Shown here one piece after another: positions 32,705-44,035 of a stretch of 64,000 nucleotides of DNA (within the stretch, counting starts at the first letter, position 1; every line of letters begins with the position of its first letter). Source of the DNA: Arion vulgaris (lineage: Eukaryota; Mollusca; Gastropoda; Stylommatophora; Arionidae); assembly GCA_020796225.1 (NCBI GenBank), contig CM036753.1, positions 6,567,001-6,631,000 on the forward strand. The letters run 5' to 3'. Made by a program: the position numbers and the translations under genes. Under the pieces are notes generated by a model. It was not told the DNA's origin. It ran no database searches and worked only from the letters and a program-made list of their open reading frames with translations.

Positions 32705-33385
32705 TTGATTATAACATTTATTTGAACGCAGCCATAAAGTTGAAAGTTTATCGGGTCATAGTGCTAGCCACTCTGTTGTACATCAGCAAGACATGTAAAG
32801 TGTATAGCAGACACGCAAGAAAACGAAACCCTTTCCATGCAAGTTGTCTAGGCAGACTACTCAAAATAAAATGGCTGGACAAAATTCCAGACACTGAAGT
32901 CTTCATAAGATCCAAGATTACAAGCGTTAACAGCCTGTTGCAGAAGACCCAGGTGAGATGGGCTGGTTACGTTGCTCGGATGCCTGATAAAGAATCCCAA
33001 AGCAGTTGATGAATGGCGAACTTGAAGAGGGTAGAAGATCGGTTGGTGGACAGAAAAAAACGTTTGAAAGACACTCTTAAAGTGTCTATAAAATGTTTCG
33101 ATATAGACAACGTGTTGGGAATCCCTTGCGCAAGATCGTCAAATGTGGCCCTCTAACAACACAAGAAGAACTTGCGTAGCTGAGAATCGCCATACTGTTG
33201 ATTCGCAGAGAAAGCGAGCTGCGCGAAAAGACAGAACACACAACACCCACATGTCCAACCCTGATCATGTATCCACCTGTGTTCGAGGACTGGACTCTAC
33301 AGTGACCTCCGCGCACACCAGAGAGGTGCACCAACGCACATCTGAGACTGTTGTCATCATTGCTTGCGATGGACAGCTATTATTA
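32705..33385 (+). mobile_element. LINE C-terminal fragment, family E (older copy)
   Basis: Encodes AIKLKVYRVIVLATLLYISK, HARKRNPFHASCLGRLLKIK, WLDKIPDTEVFIRSKITSVN and VRWAGYVARMPD, parallel to the intact segment at 35081-35782. A downstream block with NTHMSNPDHVSTCVRGLDST is a frame-shifted remnant of the terminal zinc finger. Confidence 0.7.
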
Positions 33386-33419
33386 TTATTGGGGCCGTTT
33401 ACTTCTGATTAGAATTTGT

Positions 33420-33725
33420 TGATCGAACTACTTTTACTTTAACAGACAAGCGTACGGACGTTGCAAATGTTGTAAACTATGACTGTGATACTCATTGTAT
33501 GAAATTTATACATGCGACTGTTTTCAGTTAGGTAACTATAGTCGTTGCTTGTCTAACACTGCTGTCGATCTATATGGAAGATCAACAAACGGACACAACC
33601 AGAGATTGTCATTTGTCAAGCAATTCTTGTATCAAAAGTTATACGTAATGGAACATCAACATATTATACACACGGTATATGTCCCAGTTCCGAATAGTTT
33701 AGCTTCAATCAATTACGATAAGTCA

Positions 33726-33780
<55 letters not shown>

Positions 33781-34440
33781 TCTCTATTTATGTAGGTGTA
33801 GTACCCACAAAGACCATTGTCAATGCAAGTGTTGAACAATTGTCACTCTCCAATACTCATGTTCCATGTTGACTTTTTTTCTGTTGTTCAAACTGTATCA
33901 CCAAATGTTGCTTGCATAATAATTGATTGACAATTACTATCTTCTGAAGGCATACTTGTTAAATAGGTTTTTGTTTGAATTGTATGAACGATTTCTAATT
34001 TTTACAACAGCGTTTTATTTTAAATCCCTACTTTTTTCATGACACTTTCTTTGGACAAATTTACATTGTAAGAAATTCTTACTATTCTTTGGTAAACTTA
34101 CTTTATGTAGCATCACACTAGCTTTCTGACTGTCACCACATAACCTATCGTCAAGAAATGAGATACATATGATGGCGGTAATGCCCTCATATGCCCTCTA
34201 TCTTATCCTCATATGTTGGTGGCCACTTTTGTAACATAAAACGTTTATATATCAATTCGTTAATGTCATATTTGCACACATTAGACTTGCAAGTTGTTGG
34301 CGTCGAACATATCTCATTTGCTTCATATGACTCGTAAAAACTCGACCAATTATTAATGTCCTCTTCAGTTGGTCTGGTAGTATGAATCGTTTTATTTACT
34401 AATTTATTAGGTTATTTCTAACGGATCATATACATATATA
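33420..34440. other. Unassigned region with a CT microsatellite
   Basis: (CT)n at about 33729-33780. No coding or repeat feature recognised in the rest. Confidence 0.35.
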
Positions 34441-34454
34441 TATATAAAGGTATA

Positions 34455-35790
34455 AAGGCTTTTAAAGGCATTTGACCTAGTGAGTAGAGATGGCCTCTTC
34501 AAGTTTTTGGAAAAAATCGGCTGCCCTCCTACATTGCTTAAATTCATAACATCATTCCATAACAACATGAAGGGTACAGTGATGTTTGATGGGGCCTCCT
34601 CCAGCGCTTTTCCTATCAACAACGGCGTCAAGCAGGGGTGTGTACTTGCACCCACACTCTTTGGGATATTTTTCTCCCTACTTCTCTCCCATGCTTTTGA
34701 ATCCGCCGAAGACGGAATATTTCTCCACACAAGATCAGATGGAAAATTGTTCAACATGGCGCGACTCAAAGCAAAGACCAAAGTCCAAAGAGTCACCATC
34801 AGGGAACTTTTGTTTGCCGATGATGCAGCATTAACATCACACACAGAAGAAGAAGGGATACAACACATCATGGACAGATTTGCTGCAGCATCAAATGAAT
34901 TCGGCTTGACCATCAGCCTGAAGAAAGCAAATATAATGTTCCAGGATATTCCCATATATAAACATTGGCAGTCATACGCTTGAAGTAGTCAACACCTTTA
35001 CATACCTTGGCTCTGTCATCAGCAGCAACCTCTTCCTCGATGATGAAATTAGTAGTCGCATTGGGAAGGCCTCCACTGCTATGTTTAAATTAGCAAAGCG
35101 TGTATGGGAAAACAGGGCACTCACAAGAAACACCAAGACACAAGTATATAAAGCTTGTGTTCTCAGCACTCTGCTGTATGGTAGTGAGACATGGACCACA
35201 TATGCTAGACAAGAACATCGCCTCAACACCTTCCACATGCGCTGTCTCAGGCGAATATACAACATCCGATGGCAAGATCACATCTCCAATATAGAAGTCC
35301 TGAACAGTGCTGGTATTCCAAGTATGCACACTTTACTGAGTCAGCGATGTCTCAGATGGCTGGGACACGTGTGCCGTATGAGCGATGATAGAATCCCAAA
35401 GAACATTCTATATGGTCAACTCGTATCTGGTGCTAGACAGCATGGGCGCCCATTATTACGCTTCATTGACACCTGCAAGCGTGATCTAACTTCATGCGGC
35501 ATAGACAAAAAACACTGGGAGCGGCTGGCCAAAGACAGGCAAGCATGGCGAGCGGCAGTGAGGGGCGGCTCAAAAAAGAAAGAAGAAAAACAACATCACA
35601 TGTGGAGGCAAAAGAGAGCACAGAGAGCAGAGAGAACATCACATGCATCGGTTCTAGTCTCCAGTTTTACCTGCAGCAACTGTGGCAAGGATTGCCACTC
35701 CAGAATAGGCCATTACAGCCACATGAAACGTTGTGATTCAGCACAGAACATACTACGTGACGCAACACCTATTGTCTCCTGAGACAAAGA
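34455..35790 (+). mobile_element. Non-LTR retrotransposon, 5'-truncated, best RT copy in the window
   Basis: It starts inside the RT at KAFDLVSRDGLFKFLEKIGC (RT motif A region), immediately after a TA-rich run. It then has GVKQGCVLAPTLFGIFFSLL (motif B), LLFADDAALTSHTEEE (FADD catalytic box) and FGLTISLKKANIMFQD. A +1 frameshift near 34965 follows. The second frame continues HTLEVVNTFTYLGSVISSNL, LYGSETWTTYARQEHRLNTF, HMRCLRRIYNIRWQDHISNI and RCLRWLGHVCRMSDDRIPKN. It ends in a finger, CSNCGKDCHSRIGHYSHMKR+C, with a stop at 35782. A 3' (AT)n tail follows. Apart from the frameshift it is well preserved, so a fairly recent insertion. Likely jockey/RTE-type; the clade needs a tree. Confidence 0.9.
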
Positions 35791-35799
35791 GGCCAATGA

Positions 35800-35826
35800 T
35801 ATATATATATATATATATATATATGA
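35800..35826. repeat. AT microsatellite at LINE 3' end
   Basis: (AT)n directly after the LINE. It may be its 3' tail or part of a TA-rich target, because a similar run abuts the 5' break at about 34432-34446. Confidence 0.8.
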
Positions 35827-36195
35827 TTTATTATTCATTCTGCTACTGGTGATGAATAGCGCTCTGTTGAGTTATTGAGTTATTTTTGTGTGTGGAATAT
35901 GTTGAATATGGGTACTGAGATGATTGATGCGTCTGATGCAGGAAGATCGTGGGTGGGGAATGTTCGACTCGGTTGAACTTTCACATTTACATATATTTCT
36001 AGTCTGTGTCGCTGCATACTTTTTCTATACTGTCTTCGATGATAGTACTCTGGATGTCTTGCATGCTGTTGCACCATATAATATAAGTACTAAAGTCCGT
36101 TCTTGTCTCGGTGTAGACCCCTTTGTTAACTTTCGGTATAATTAGTCATAATTAGCTACACCACCGATGCTGGACAGTACATACCCATCCAAACA

Positions 36196-36359
36196 GGGGC
36201 GACTTGTCAGTAAGGGCCAGTGGGGCAGGGCCCCACCATAAATAAGGTGTAACGTGTATTTATTATTTTATACATTAAAATATTTCCTAACCGAAACCAT
36301 GATTTTTCCGAAAATATCTGTCTGACCCAACCAACAAAAATCATCACGAGTCGCCACTG
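36196..36359 (+). mobile_element. hAT-type MITE, family M1
   Basis: CAGGGGCGACTTGTCAGTAA at the left and ATCATCACGAGTCGCCACTG at the right, 164 bp. Flanks CATCCAAA and CATACAAA give a 7 of 8 target duplication. Confidence 0.85.
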
Positions 36360-36429
36360 CATACAAATATTATTTCATTGATACATGTATATGACTCTGA
36401 ATTATCTACAGGTCAGAGAAATGATACTT

Positions 36430-36970
36430 TCCTTCACGTTCATCTATATTTTTTTTATTTATTTAGTTAATAAGGGATTTATTGTTTGGTCGAATCCATA
36501 GCTGCTTAGTCTCTTTAAGTCGATAATGAAGGATATGCTTGCTGACAGTACTTTGTTTGTTTAGTAAGGGATTAAAGCCTCTTTAAGCCGAGGCACGCCC
36601 TTTCAACCTAAGGCGAACCTTTTATTGGTTATATCAGAGCATGTAGGCCAACAAACATGAAAAATAAGAATTAACTCCTTTCAGAGAATCCAAGAATAAT
36701 AACTTGCTGACAGTACCCGTATCTTGCTTGTTATTTATACACACATTTCATTCGGCCTCTCAGGAGTCTTTACTGACTCATTCCATGTTTGAGGATACAT
36801 TCCTTCAGGAGCAAGGTCCCATCCCATTTGATGGTGCAGACATAATCATAGAAGAGATGAAATTATCACATCATAGTATGTCCCAACTATCCATATTAAA
36901 TGTGCCTATTATAGGCATTTACTAAACTAACATGTCAGCAGTTGAGAGACTCTGCAAGTTCAGCACAGTA
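36430..36970. other. Unassigned region
   Basis: Nothing recognised except a short locally repeated motif (GCTGACAGTAC at 36541 and 36706). Confidence 0.3.
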
Positions 36971-36973
36971 TGT

Positions 36974-37415
36974 CATTGATTGATTTATTGATATGACTAT
37001 TCATCACTGAAATTTCGGTGAGTATCCATGTGTGCTCCAATCTCTTTCTTGCACAGGAAGATCTTAGCTGCAGTGCACGAACTCCGTAGCACCGGCGAAA
37101 GGTCCACGATTTCATTCTGAAGTTGCTGAAGATATTTTTGTAGGAACTTTTATTTTTATATTTTCTAATGAATTTTTTCCTGGCAGCGGCTTTCCAGCCT
37201 GCTCTTCTCGGTTATGAACTGTCAAGGGTTCTTTTACGTGCTCAAATTGAACATGGAACCTACGTTTTATCGTCCGTCTCCGATATGACTAGGAGCTCGA
37301 TCTCACCTACACTGAGATCAGGGATCTCTGGAAAAATATCCAGATGGCTTCACGAGGGAGCGAGCCTGGTAGCTTTGATACGAGTGACAAACATCTAACC
37401 TCTACGCTACAGAGA
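36974..37415 (-). mobile_element. tRNA-derived SINE, family A, full length
   Basis: Tail at left (TGATTGATTTATTGA), then TGTGCTCCAATCTCTTTCTT, CGTAGCACCGGCGAAAGG, GGCTTTCCAGCCTGCTCTTC, TTTATCGTCCGTCTCCGATA and GATCAGGGATCTCTGGAAAA. The tRNA-like head ends at about 37430 (CTAACCTCTACGCTACAGAG). The head is the seed of the adjacent 79-bp array. Confidence 0.85.
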
Positions 37416-38560
37416 AGCTAGATTTACACAACAACATAAATATAGAAATTGCTTTGATACGAGTGACAAACATCTAACCTCTACGCTACAGAGAAGCTAG
37501 ATTTACACAACAACATAAATATAGAAATTGCTTTGATACGAGTGACAAACACCTAACCTCTACGCTACAGAGAAGCTACATTTACACAACAACATAAATA
37601 TAGAAATTGCTTTGATACGAGTGACAAACATCTAACCTCTACGCTACAGAGAAGCTAGATTTACACAACAACATAAATATAGAAATTGCTTTGATACGAG
37701 TGACAAACATCTAACCTCTACGCTACAGAGAAGCTAGATTTACACAACAACATAAATATAGAAATTGCTTTGATACGAGTGACAAACATCTAACCTCTAC
37801 GCTACAGAGAAGCTAGATTTACACAACAACATAAATATAGAAATTGCTTTGATACGAGTGACAAACACCTAACCTCTACGCTACAGAGAAGCTACATTTA
37901 CACAACAACATAAATATAGAAATTGCTTTGATACGAGTGACAAACATCTAACCTCTACGCTACAGAGAAGCTAGATTTACACAACAACATAAATATAGAA
38001 ATTGCTTTGATACGAGTGACAAACATCTAACCTCTACGCTACAGAGAAGCTAGATTTACACAACAACATAAATATAGAAATTGCTTTGATACGAGTGACA
38101 AACATCTAACCTCTACGCTACAGAGAAGCTAGATTTACACAACAACATAAATATAGAAATTGCTTTGATACGAGTGACAAACACCTAACCTCTACGCTAC
38201 AGAGAAGCTACATTTACACAACAACATAAATATAGAAATTGCTTTGATACGAGTGACAAACACCTAACCTCTACGCTACAGAGAAGCTAGATTTACACAA
38301 CAACATAAATATAGAAATTGCTTTGATACGAGTGACAAACACCTAACCTCTACGCTACAGAGAAGCTACATTTACACAACAACATAAATATAGAAATTGC
38401 TTTGATACGAGTGACAAACACCTAACCTCTACGCTACAGAGAAGCTAGATTTACACAACAACATAAATATAGAAATTGCTTTGATACGAGTGACAAACAC
38501 CTAACCTCTACGCTACAGAGAAGGTAGATTTACACAACAACATAAATATAGAAATTTAGC
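37372..38560. repeat. 79-bp satellite built from a SINE head, about 15 copies
   Basis: Each unit is about 48 bp of the family A SINE 5' end (GCTTTGATACGAGTGACAAA, CATCTAACCTCTACGCTACA, GAGAAGCT) plus about 31 bp of former flank (AGATTTACACAACAACATAA, ATATAGAAATT). Variants CATCTAACC/CACCTAACC and TAGATTT/TACATTT alternate in blocks. The A-box-like TAGCGTAGAGG is retained in every unit on the minus strand. Confidence 0.95.
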
Positions 38561-38594
38561 TCAAAGTACATAGAAATTGCCTTTAGAAGCACTT

Positions 38595-38862
38595 TAGTGA
38601 ATATGCAATTCGCCGTGTGTTGCCGGGCATCGCAAGGGGAGCAAAGAGTAGCAACACTGCGAACTACAAGGCATGTCGTAAAGGCGACTGAGGTGGAGGC
38701 CTAGGAAGCTACTCTACTAAATAAAAGCGTCGCAGAAATTGGATGTGCTGGCCTACTTGTATGCGCATAACTGGCACAACGCTTAGACTCAGATCACATA
38801 CAAATCATAAAGAGTGGTTTAGCAAGTGGTCGATCTGGAGCGTTCGAAGAAGAATAACCAAT
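38595..38862 (+). mobile_element. SINE family D
   Basis: GTGTGTTGCCGGGCATCGCA, AAGGCATGTCGTAAAGGCGA, AGGAAGCTACTCTACTAAAT, GGATGTGCTGGCCTACTTGT and TCACATACAAATCATAAAGA, ending in CGTTCGAAGAAGAATAA. It begins right after the 79-bp array. Confidence 0.7.
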
Positions 38863-39108
38863 TTGAGTGCAGAAATAATGAAATAAATATGGGGACGACA
38901 ATGATAAAGAAGGATGTGGATATTGATAGAGAAGAATGCTAGAAGGAGATAATGCGGGTATCCTCCTCACACACACGCTCATTCACAAACATATACACGC
39001 AAACTAATGGCTGTCGCAAAAAACATTGCTGCTCCCGTCTGATACAATTAAATTATTTAAAATTCTGGACGGGACATTGGTTAACGGAGTTAAATGGAAA
39101 TCTTGCTG

Positions 39109-39415
39109 TATATATTGTATGCACTACACGTAGTGTTTCAGACTTGGATGTTCCATCATTAAAACGATGCTATTTAATATGGTACATCAACACTGACAAT
39201 CTACAAGTTTCTATATTGTATGCACTACACGTAGTGTTTCAGACTTGGATGTTCCATCATTAAAACGATGCTATTTAATATGGTACATCAACACCGATAA
39301 TCTACAAGTTTCTATATTGTATACACTACACGTAGTGTTTCAGACTTGGATGGGCCACCATTAAAACGATGCTATTTAATATAGTACATCAACACTGATA
39401 ATCTACACGTTTCCA
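39109..39415. repeat. 101-bp tandem repeat, 3 copies
   Basis: Unit TATATTGTATGCACTACACG, TAGTGTTTCAGACTTGGATG, TTCCATCATTAAAACGATGC and so on. Contains the inverted repeat CACTAC-AC-GTAGTG. Confidence 0.9.
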
Positions 39416-39439
39416 ACAATGTAATTTACAAGCTATCTG

Positions 39440-39790
39440 CATGACTGATTGATAAAACTAACATCATTGCTCTTCGTTGAATAACCATGTGTGCTCCGAC
39501 CTCTTTTCCTCACAGGAAGATCTCAGCGGCACTGCACGAAATCAGTAGCACCGGCGAAGGTTTTCGATGTAATTTTGAGGATCTTAAAAATTTGTAGCAA
39601 TTAAATTTTATTGATTTTTTTTTTGTTGCCCGGACAGCGGCGTTCTATCCTACTCTTGTCGATTTATATTCCAAAATGTATGATTTTTTCCGAGCCCTGC
39701 AAACTGAACGTCTGTTTTATCGTCCGTCTGCAATAGGACTAGAAACTCGATCTCAGCTACATTATCATAAGAGATAACTGAACAAATAGT
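39440..39790 (-). mobile_element. tRNA-derived SINE, family A, 5' part diverged
   Basis: CATGACTGATTGATAAAACT tail, TGTGCTCCGACCTCTTTTCC, CAGTAGCACCGGCGAAGG, TTATCGTCCGTCTGCAATAG and CTCGATCTCAGCTACATTAT in family order. The head is lost. Confidence 0.7.
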
Positions 39791-39974
39791 TTGTTAGCTC
39801 CACGTGGAAACGAATCTGGTGCTTTTGAAGTGAGAGGAGGCCCAAGCAGTGTTGAAAAAACAAATTAACATTTGTGGCAAGAATTATTTGAAATACATGA
39901 AAAACGAATCATATCGAAAAAATATATATTAAGTATACAATGTTTATCTATATATATCTATATTCCTCTCGAAT

Positions 39975-40500
39975 AGTTATACGTTACGTAGAGCCTGCTA
40001 GCAATTTCTCAATACCTTTCTATCCTGGACAACTCGTTCAATATTTGCTATGTAACCGAGTCTGATATTTCACGCTTCTCTCAGTAAAGTTCGTTTCAGT
40101 GTTTACCTAAGGCGCTCTTTCTTGAACACTTTGTCTCCCACTTCAATACCTGCTTTGTGATTCTTTGAAAATTTATTCTCAAGGTATGTCCAACATATCT
40201 CCATCTTCTCTTTCTTATAACAGTTGTTGCTAGTGGTTGACCAGATATTTCTCTGATTTCATCACTTCTTCTGAATTCGTCCCATTTTATGTTTATTATT
40301 TTTCATAGACATCTATTTTCAGATGCGCTCAACTTACTTTCTATAACTCTAGTCATTTTCCAACTCTCGCTGGCATATGTTAGGATTGATACAACATTGA
40401 AACTGAAAATTCATAATTTTGTTATAGAACTACATAACTTGCATTTCCATATTCAATTTAGAAAAGTACACAATGCATTCTTTACAATAAAAATATCAAA
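39975..40500 (-). mobile_element. LINE family B, downstream part
   Basis: Minus-strand remnants match the element at 51745-52400: NVVSILTYASESWKM-like, then the KKEKMEICWTYLENK-like and C-terminal blocks. It is disrupted, and separated from its upstream part (40962-41115) by a plus-strand family A segment. Confidence 0.65.
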
Positions 40501-40544
40501 CATTTAAGAAATGAAATAAATAAATGTATATTTATTCCAACTCT

Positions 40545-40961
40545 CTGCTATCAGTTCCAAACATGGCCCTTGACTAAGACACAAGAAAGAAATATTACAA
40601 CATGTGAAATGAGATGTCTACGAAAAGCTGTCAACGTTAGAAGGAGAGATAGAGTGAGAAACAAGAATATCAGAAGCATCGTTGGTACTATACCATGCAT
40701 ACAGTACATCGAGAAGCAAAGATTCAAGTGGTTCGGCCATCTAATGAGAATGAAACCACATTTACTACCATCACGTGCCTACAACAATCGACACTCAGGG
40801 CGCAGAGCCCGAGGCAGGCCAAGAACACGATGGATAGCTAACACCTCAGAGTCCCTGCGAAAGCATGGACTGACAACGTCAAGAGCAACACACCTGGCAC
40901 AAGATAGAAAACTAAATTTCCCCACGACGCTTCACGGCAAATGTGGTTAAGATAAGATAAG
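40545..40961 (+). mobile_element. LINE family A 3' segment inside LINE family B
   Basis: Open frame 40570-40950 reads TCEMRCLRKAVNVRRRDRVR, YIEKQRFKWFGHLMRMKPHL, RRARGRPRTRWIANTSESLR, ending LHGKCG, stop and (GATAA)n. Its 3' junction with family B (GATAAG|ACCCAAGTATGTG) is base-for-base the same as in the 19.7 kb locus, but this copy extends much further 5'. Confidence 0.8.
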
Positions 40962-41115
40962 ACCCAAGTATGTGAACTGCTCTGTTATTGTTATCATTTT
41001 AGATTCCAGGGTGATATCTGCATTACTTGTTCCATGTGTCTTCATTATATTTGTATTTTCATATCTTATCTGCAGTTTGATTCTAAGGATGATGTTGTTT
41101 GTTTTTCTGTGCATA
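40962..41115 (-). mobile_element. LINE family B, upstream part
   Basis: Minus-strand frame MHRKTNNIILRIKLQIRYEN then ESKMITITEQFTYLG, nearly identical to 19580-19735. It breaks off at 41115, where another family A 3' end begins. Confidence 0.75.
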
Positions 41116-41200
41116 TCTGGCACAAGATAGAAAACCAAATCTCACCACGGCGGTTGACGGCAAGTGTGGTTAAGATAAGATAAGATAATATAAGATAAGA
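41116..41200 (+). mobile_element. Second short LINE family A 3' end
   Basis: GGCACAAGATAGAAAACCAA, CACGGCGGTTGACGGCAAGT, then GTGGTTAAGATAAGATAAGA: a very short 5'-truncated copy ending in GATAA repeats. Confidence 0.7.
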
Positions 41201-41571
41201 AATAGCAAATGTCTTTTCTTCAGCTATAAATGAAGAAATCTGATCGATATCAATAACCAAGAGAATATAAATTGTGATAAGTCAATACAAATAAAAATAA
41301 CGAACAGGAGGCGAATCAATGCATGCAAGAGAAATCTCAGAACAAATCAAGTGAGGCATGAGAAAACTCTTATAACCAAAATCAAACATATTGTAGTAGT
41401 TAGGTTACAATGTATATAAGCAGCGGTGCGTATAGATAATATTGTACAAATGCACCAGCACATATGCAACAGCGGATATACGCAACCGCGCTGATAGATA
41501 ACAGCATACATTAAATTAGCAACCGCGCGTATAGACAACATTGTACATATACAACAGTTTAAAGCAGAAGG

Positions 41572-41870
41572 ATTGAATTCCTTGCACCGGGTTTGACACC
41601 ATATGGCTCGGTCCTTCTCCGCAGAAATAGCACGTCACCTGCCAAGAGCAGTGAACAAAGCACGAACGTCGTAGCTCCGGGAAAAATCATGGGGTCTCTG
41701 GAAAAATGCACTTGTGAACAGAACGTCGCGGTCCGGATTCGAACCCACGGCTTTCAACTCGCAAGGAAGAACCACTTAGCCACAAAGACTCCCCCACACA
41801 CCCACACGGCCTTCAACTCGCAAGGAAGAACCACTTAGCCACAAAGACTACCCCCCCACACCCCCACATA
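41572..41870 (-). mobile_element. tRNA-derived SINE, family E, with duplicated head
   Basis: On minus the head is GTGGCTAAGTGGTTCTTCCT (A-box TGGCTAAGTGG) with B-box GGGTTCGAATCCGG, a very tRNA-like pair. The first part of the head with its C-rich flank is present twice (about 41752-41805 and 41808-41866). Confidence 0.8.
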
Positions 41871-41984
41871 TACACCAGTGTGATTATGCAACATATACGA
41901 GGTATACAATGATTGTCACATACACAATCTTCTGTATAGACTAAGATTCTAAGGACAAAGGTAATCAAGGTCACATAATCAATC

Positions 41985-42440
41985 AACCATACCAAGAATA
42001 TGGATCACTGCAAATTTGCACTATACGGCTAGAAAGCTGTCCTATTTATTATAGATGTGTTTGTTAAGCTATTTCTGTGTACATGAACTCTATAAACTAT
42101 AAAAACAGAATAGATCAAGGGCGGTTAGTTTGACTATTTAATAGGCTCTGTTCAAGATTACCCCATGAGCGTAACCCAAACGGTGTAGAAGGTGACGTAA
42201 GACGTGCGAGTTCATTACCACTACGTCAAGTTTTAATTGTGTTGTAACACATACATTGTACAACAACAGACAAAATAACTTTTGGTGAGAACTCTGTTTG
42301 TGCAAACAATTCAAGAATTATTTCGCTGCTTAAAAAGCTATAACATATTCAATCTACCATACCCAGAACCTTAATCGTTGAACATCTGCACTATGTGCAT
42401 GTCCAGCTGTCCTATTTCATATAGGGGTGTTTGTTATAAC
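41985..42440. repeat. Diverged direct repeat, two copies about 370 bp apart
   Basis: ACCATACC(A/C)AGAA, CACTAT, AGCTGTCCTATTT, TGTGTTTGTTA-type motifs occur in the same order at 41985-42075 and 42355-42440. Identity unknown. Confidence 0.4.
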
Positions 42441-42479
42441 AGACACGACATTTATTTCCGCTAAGTACGTTTCATTTGT

Positions 42480-42660
42480 AAAGAGACAGACCAAGAAAAC
42501 GATGGAGAGATCCAAGAAAACGATGGAGAGATCCAAGAAAACGATGGAGAGATCAAGTTGAAATAGGACAAGAAATACAAATAGTCAATAATTGGGGGAG
42601 GAGATGGCTAAGAACAGAGACAAATGGAAGCTGGTGATATCTGTAGCAATTTACTTCAAA
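42480..42660 (+). mobile_element. LINE C-terminal fragment with 21-bp triplication
   Basis: Reads RPRKRWRDPRKRWRDPRKRW then RDQVEIGQEIQIV. The 21-bp unit encoding the basic RPRKRWRD motif is repeated three times in frame, and the normal element has it once. The rest is decayed. Confidence 0.6.
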
Positions 42661-43212
42661 GATTTGGCAAACTGAAAAAATGTTATTTGTGATGTCTTAA
42701 CTTTAACAACAGAGACAAGATTGAGCATGATTGCAACAGACGCTGTAAGTGCTAGACATATAATATGAGTGGTGCCCTATTCTGTTATTGATTATGTAAC
42801 GCGTTTTCACACAGGATGATCATATTTGTGGAAACAGTTACAGCACCCACCCCTCCCAATCCTCCCCCAATCGTACCCAACTGAAATTCTAATTAGAATA
42901 ATTTTAAAAAATGGTTTCGCAAACTATTGATGTCTTGATTAAAGTCAGGCAAATCTATTCTAATCCCTGACGCTGTCAGGCAAAACAGGATTAGAGAAAA
43001 ATAAGAAAATGAAAGTCAGTTTGACCAAAGTCATCCATATGATAATTTGACTAGTAGGTGGTAGCAACAGAAACAGGCTATTCATAACTGATAATCCTGC
43101 AAGACTTAGAGATTAACTATTTGAAAAAAATATAAGACACATTGGCAATGACATGTTTAAAAATCTCGTCAGCAGTCTCAACTTTTACTGATTGTTCTCG
43201 TGCAGATAAGTG

Positions 43213-43220
<8 letters not shown>
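42660..43220. other. Unassigned region
   Basis: A small perfect hairpin (TCTAATCCCTGAC...TGTCAGG...GGATTAGA) lies at about 42959-42996. Otherwise nothing is seen. Confidence 0.3.
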
Positions 43221-43224
<4 letters not shown>

Positions 43225-43253
<29 letters not shown>

Positions 43254-43254
43254 G
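43225..43254. repeat. AT microsatellite
   Basis: (AT)n about 30 bp. DNA from 43260 to 43730 is AT-rich with no recognised feature. Confidence 0.95.
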
Positions 43255-43734
43255 CGAAGACAGTAATAAATATAAATACCAACAGCGATAAATAAACATG
43301 AAGAAAAGAAGCGAGACAATTTGTAAAAGTAAGTATATCACTAAAATCAACACTTCTACCAGAAAGCTTTGACAAGCTCAGTACGCACAGCACAGACGTT
43401 TTACAAATCGTTTGCATGGACAACACAAATATAGTTAGAAATACCAAACTAGGTTAGGCAAACTAATAACTATAAGTAGCAGAACAAATGAAAAGGAGAA
43501 ATAACAAAGGAATGAAAATGTAAAGAAATAAACACTAGAAAGAGACAAACAATAGACCAATTCGAAGTGTATCAAGTAAATGTACAACATAGAAAAGAAA
43601 GCTGTTTAACCAGTTGTTGACTACATCGACGTACTATATTACAATGATACGTGTACTAAAGTAAAGAAATAAGAGTGAAGACAAAATCAAATATATCCAC
43701 CTGATTTGATACAACTAAACATAACAGTCTGGCG

Positions 43735-43897
43735 CAGTGGCGGTTCGTCATTAAGGGCCAGTGGGGCCGGGCCCCACCAAAAATAATGTATAACGTGTAT
43801 TTATTATTTTATAAATTAAAATATATCAGCCAAAACCATGATTTCTCCGGAAAAAATGTCTGGCCCCACCAACAAAAATGATCACGAGCCGCTTCTG
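43735..43897 (+). mobile_element. hAT-type MITE, family M1, exact target duplication
   Basis: CAGTGGCGGTTCGTCATTAA to ATGATCACGAGCCGCTTCTG, 163 bp, flanked by the perfect 8-bp duplication GTCTGGCG (43727-43734, 43898-43905). Confidence 0.9.
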
Positions 43898-44035
43898 GTC
43901 TGGCGTCATGCTGATCTTATTCATCTGATGCGACATTACACATCTCGTACCGCAGATTAAAGAAACATACAGATCTAACAATGTGTTTCAAGTGCATCAC
44001 ATAGAATGAAAACAGGTTCTCTGCTTATCTAATAC

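Noticed and set aside
34480..35782. Host gene with reverse transcriptase
   Set aside because: 5' truncation at RT motif A, a frameshift, (TA)n flanks and related fragments across the window show it is a LINE copy.
42959..42996. Small hairpin as a regulatory element or terminator
   Set aside because: Short and single; eukaryotic context gives no reason to assign a function.
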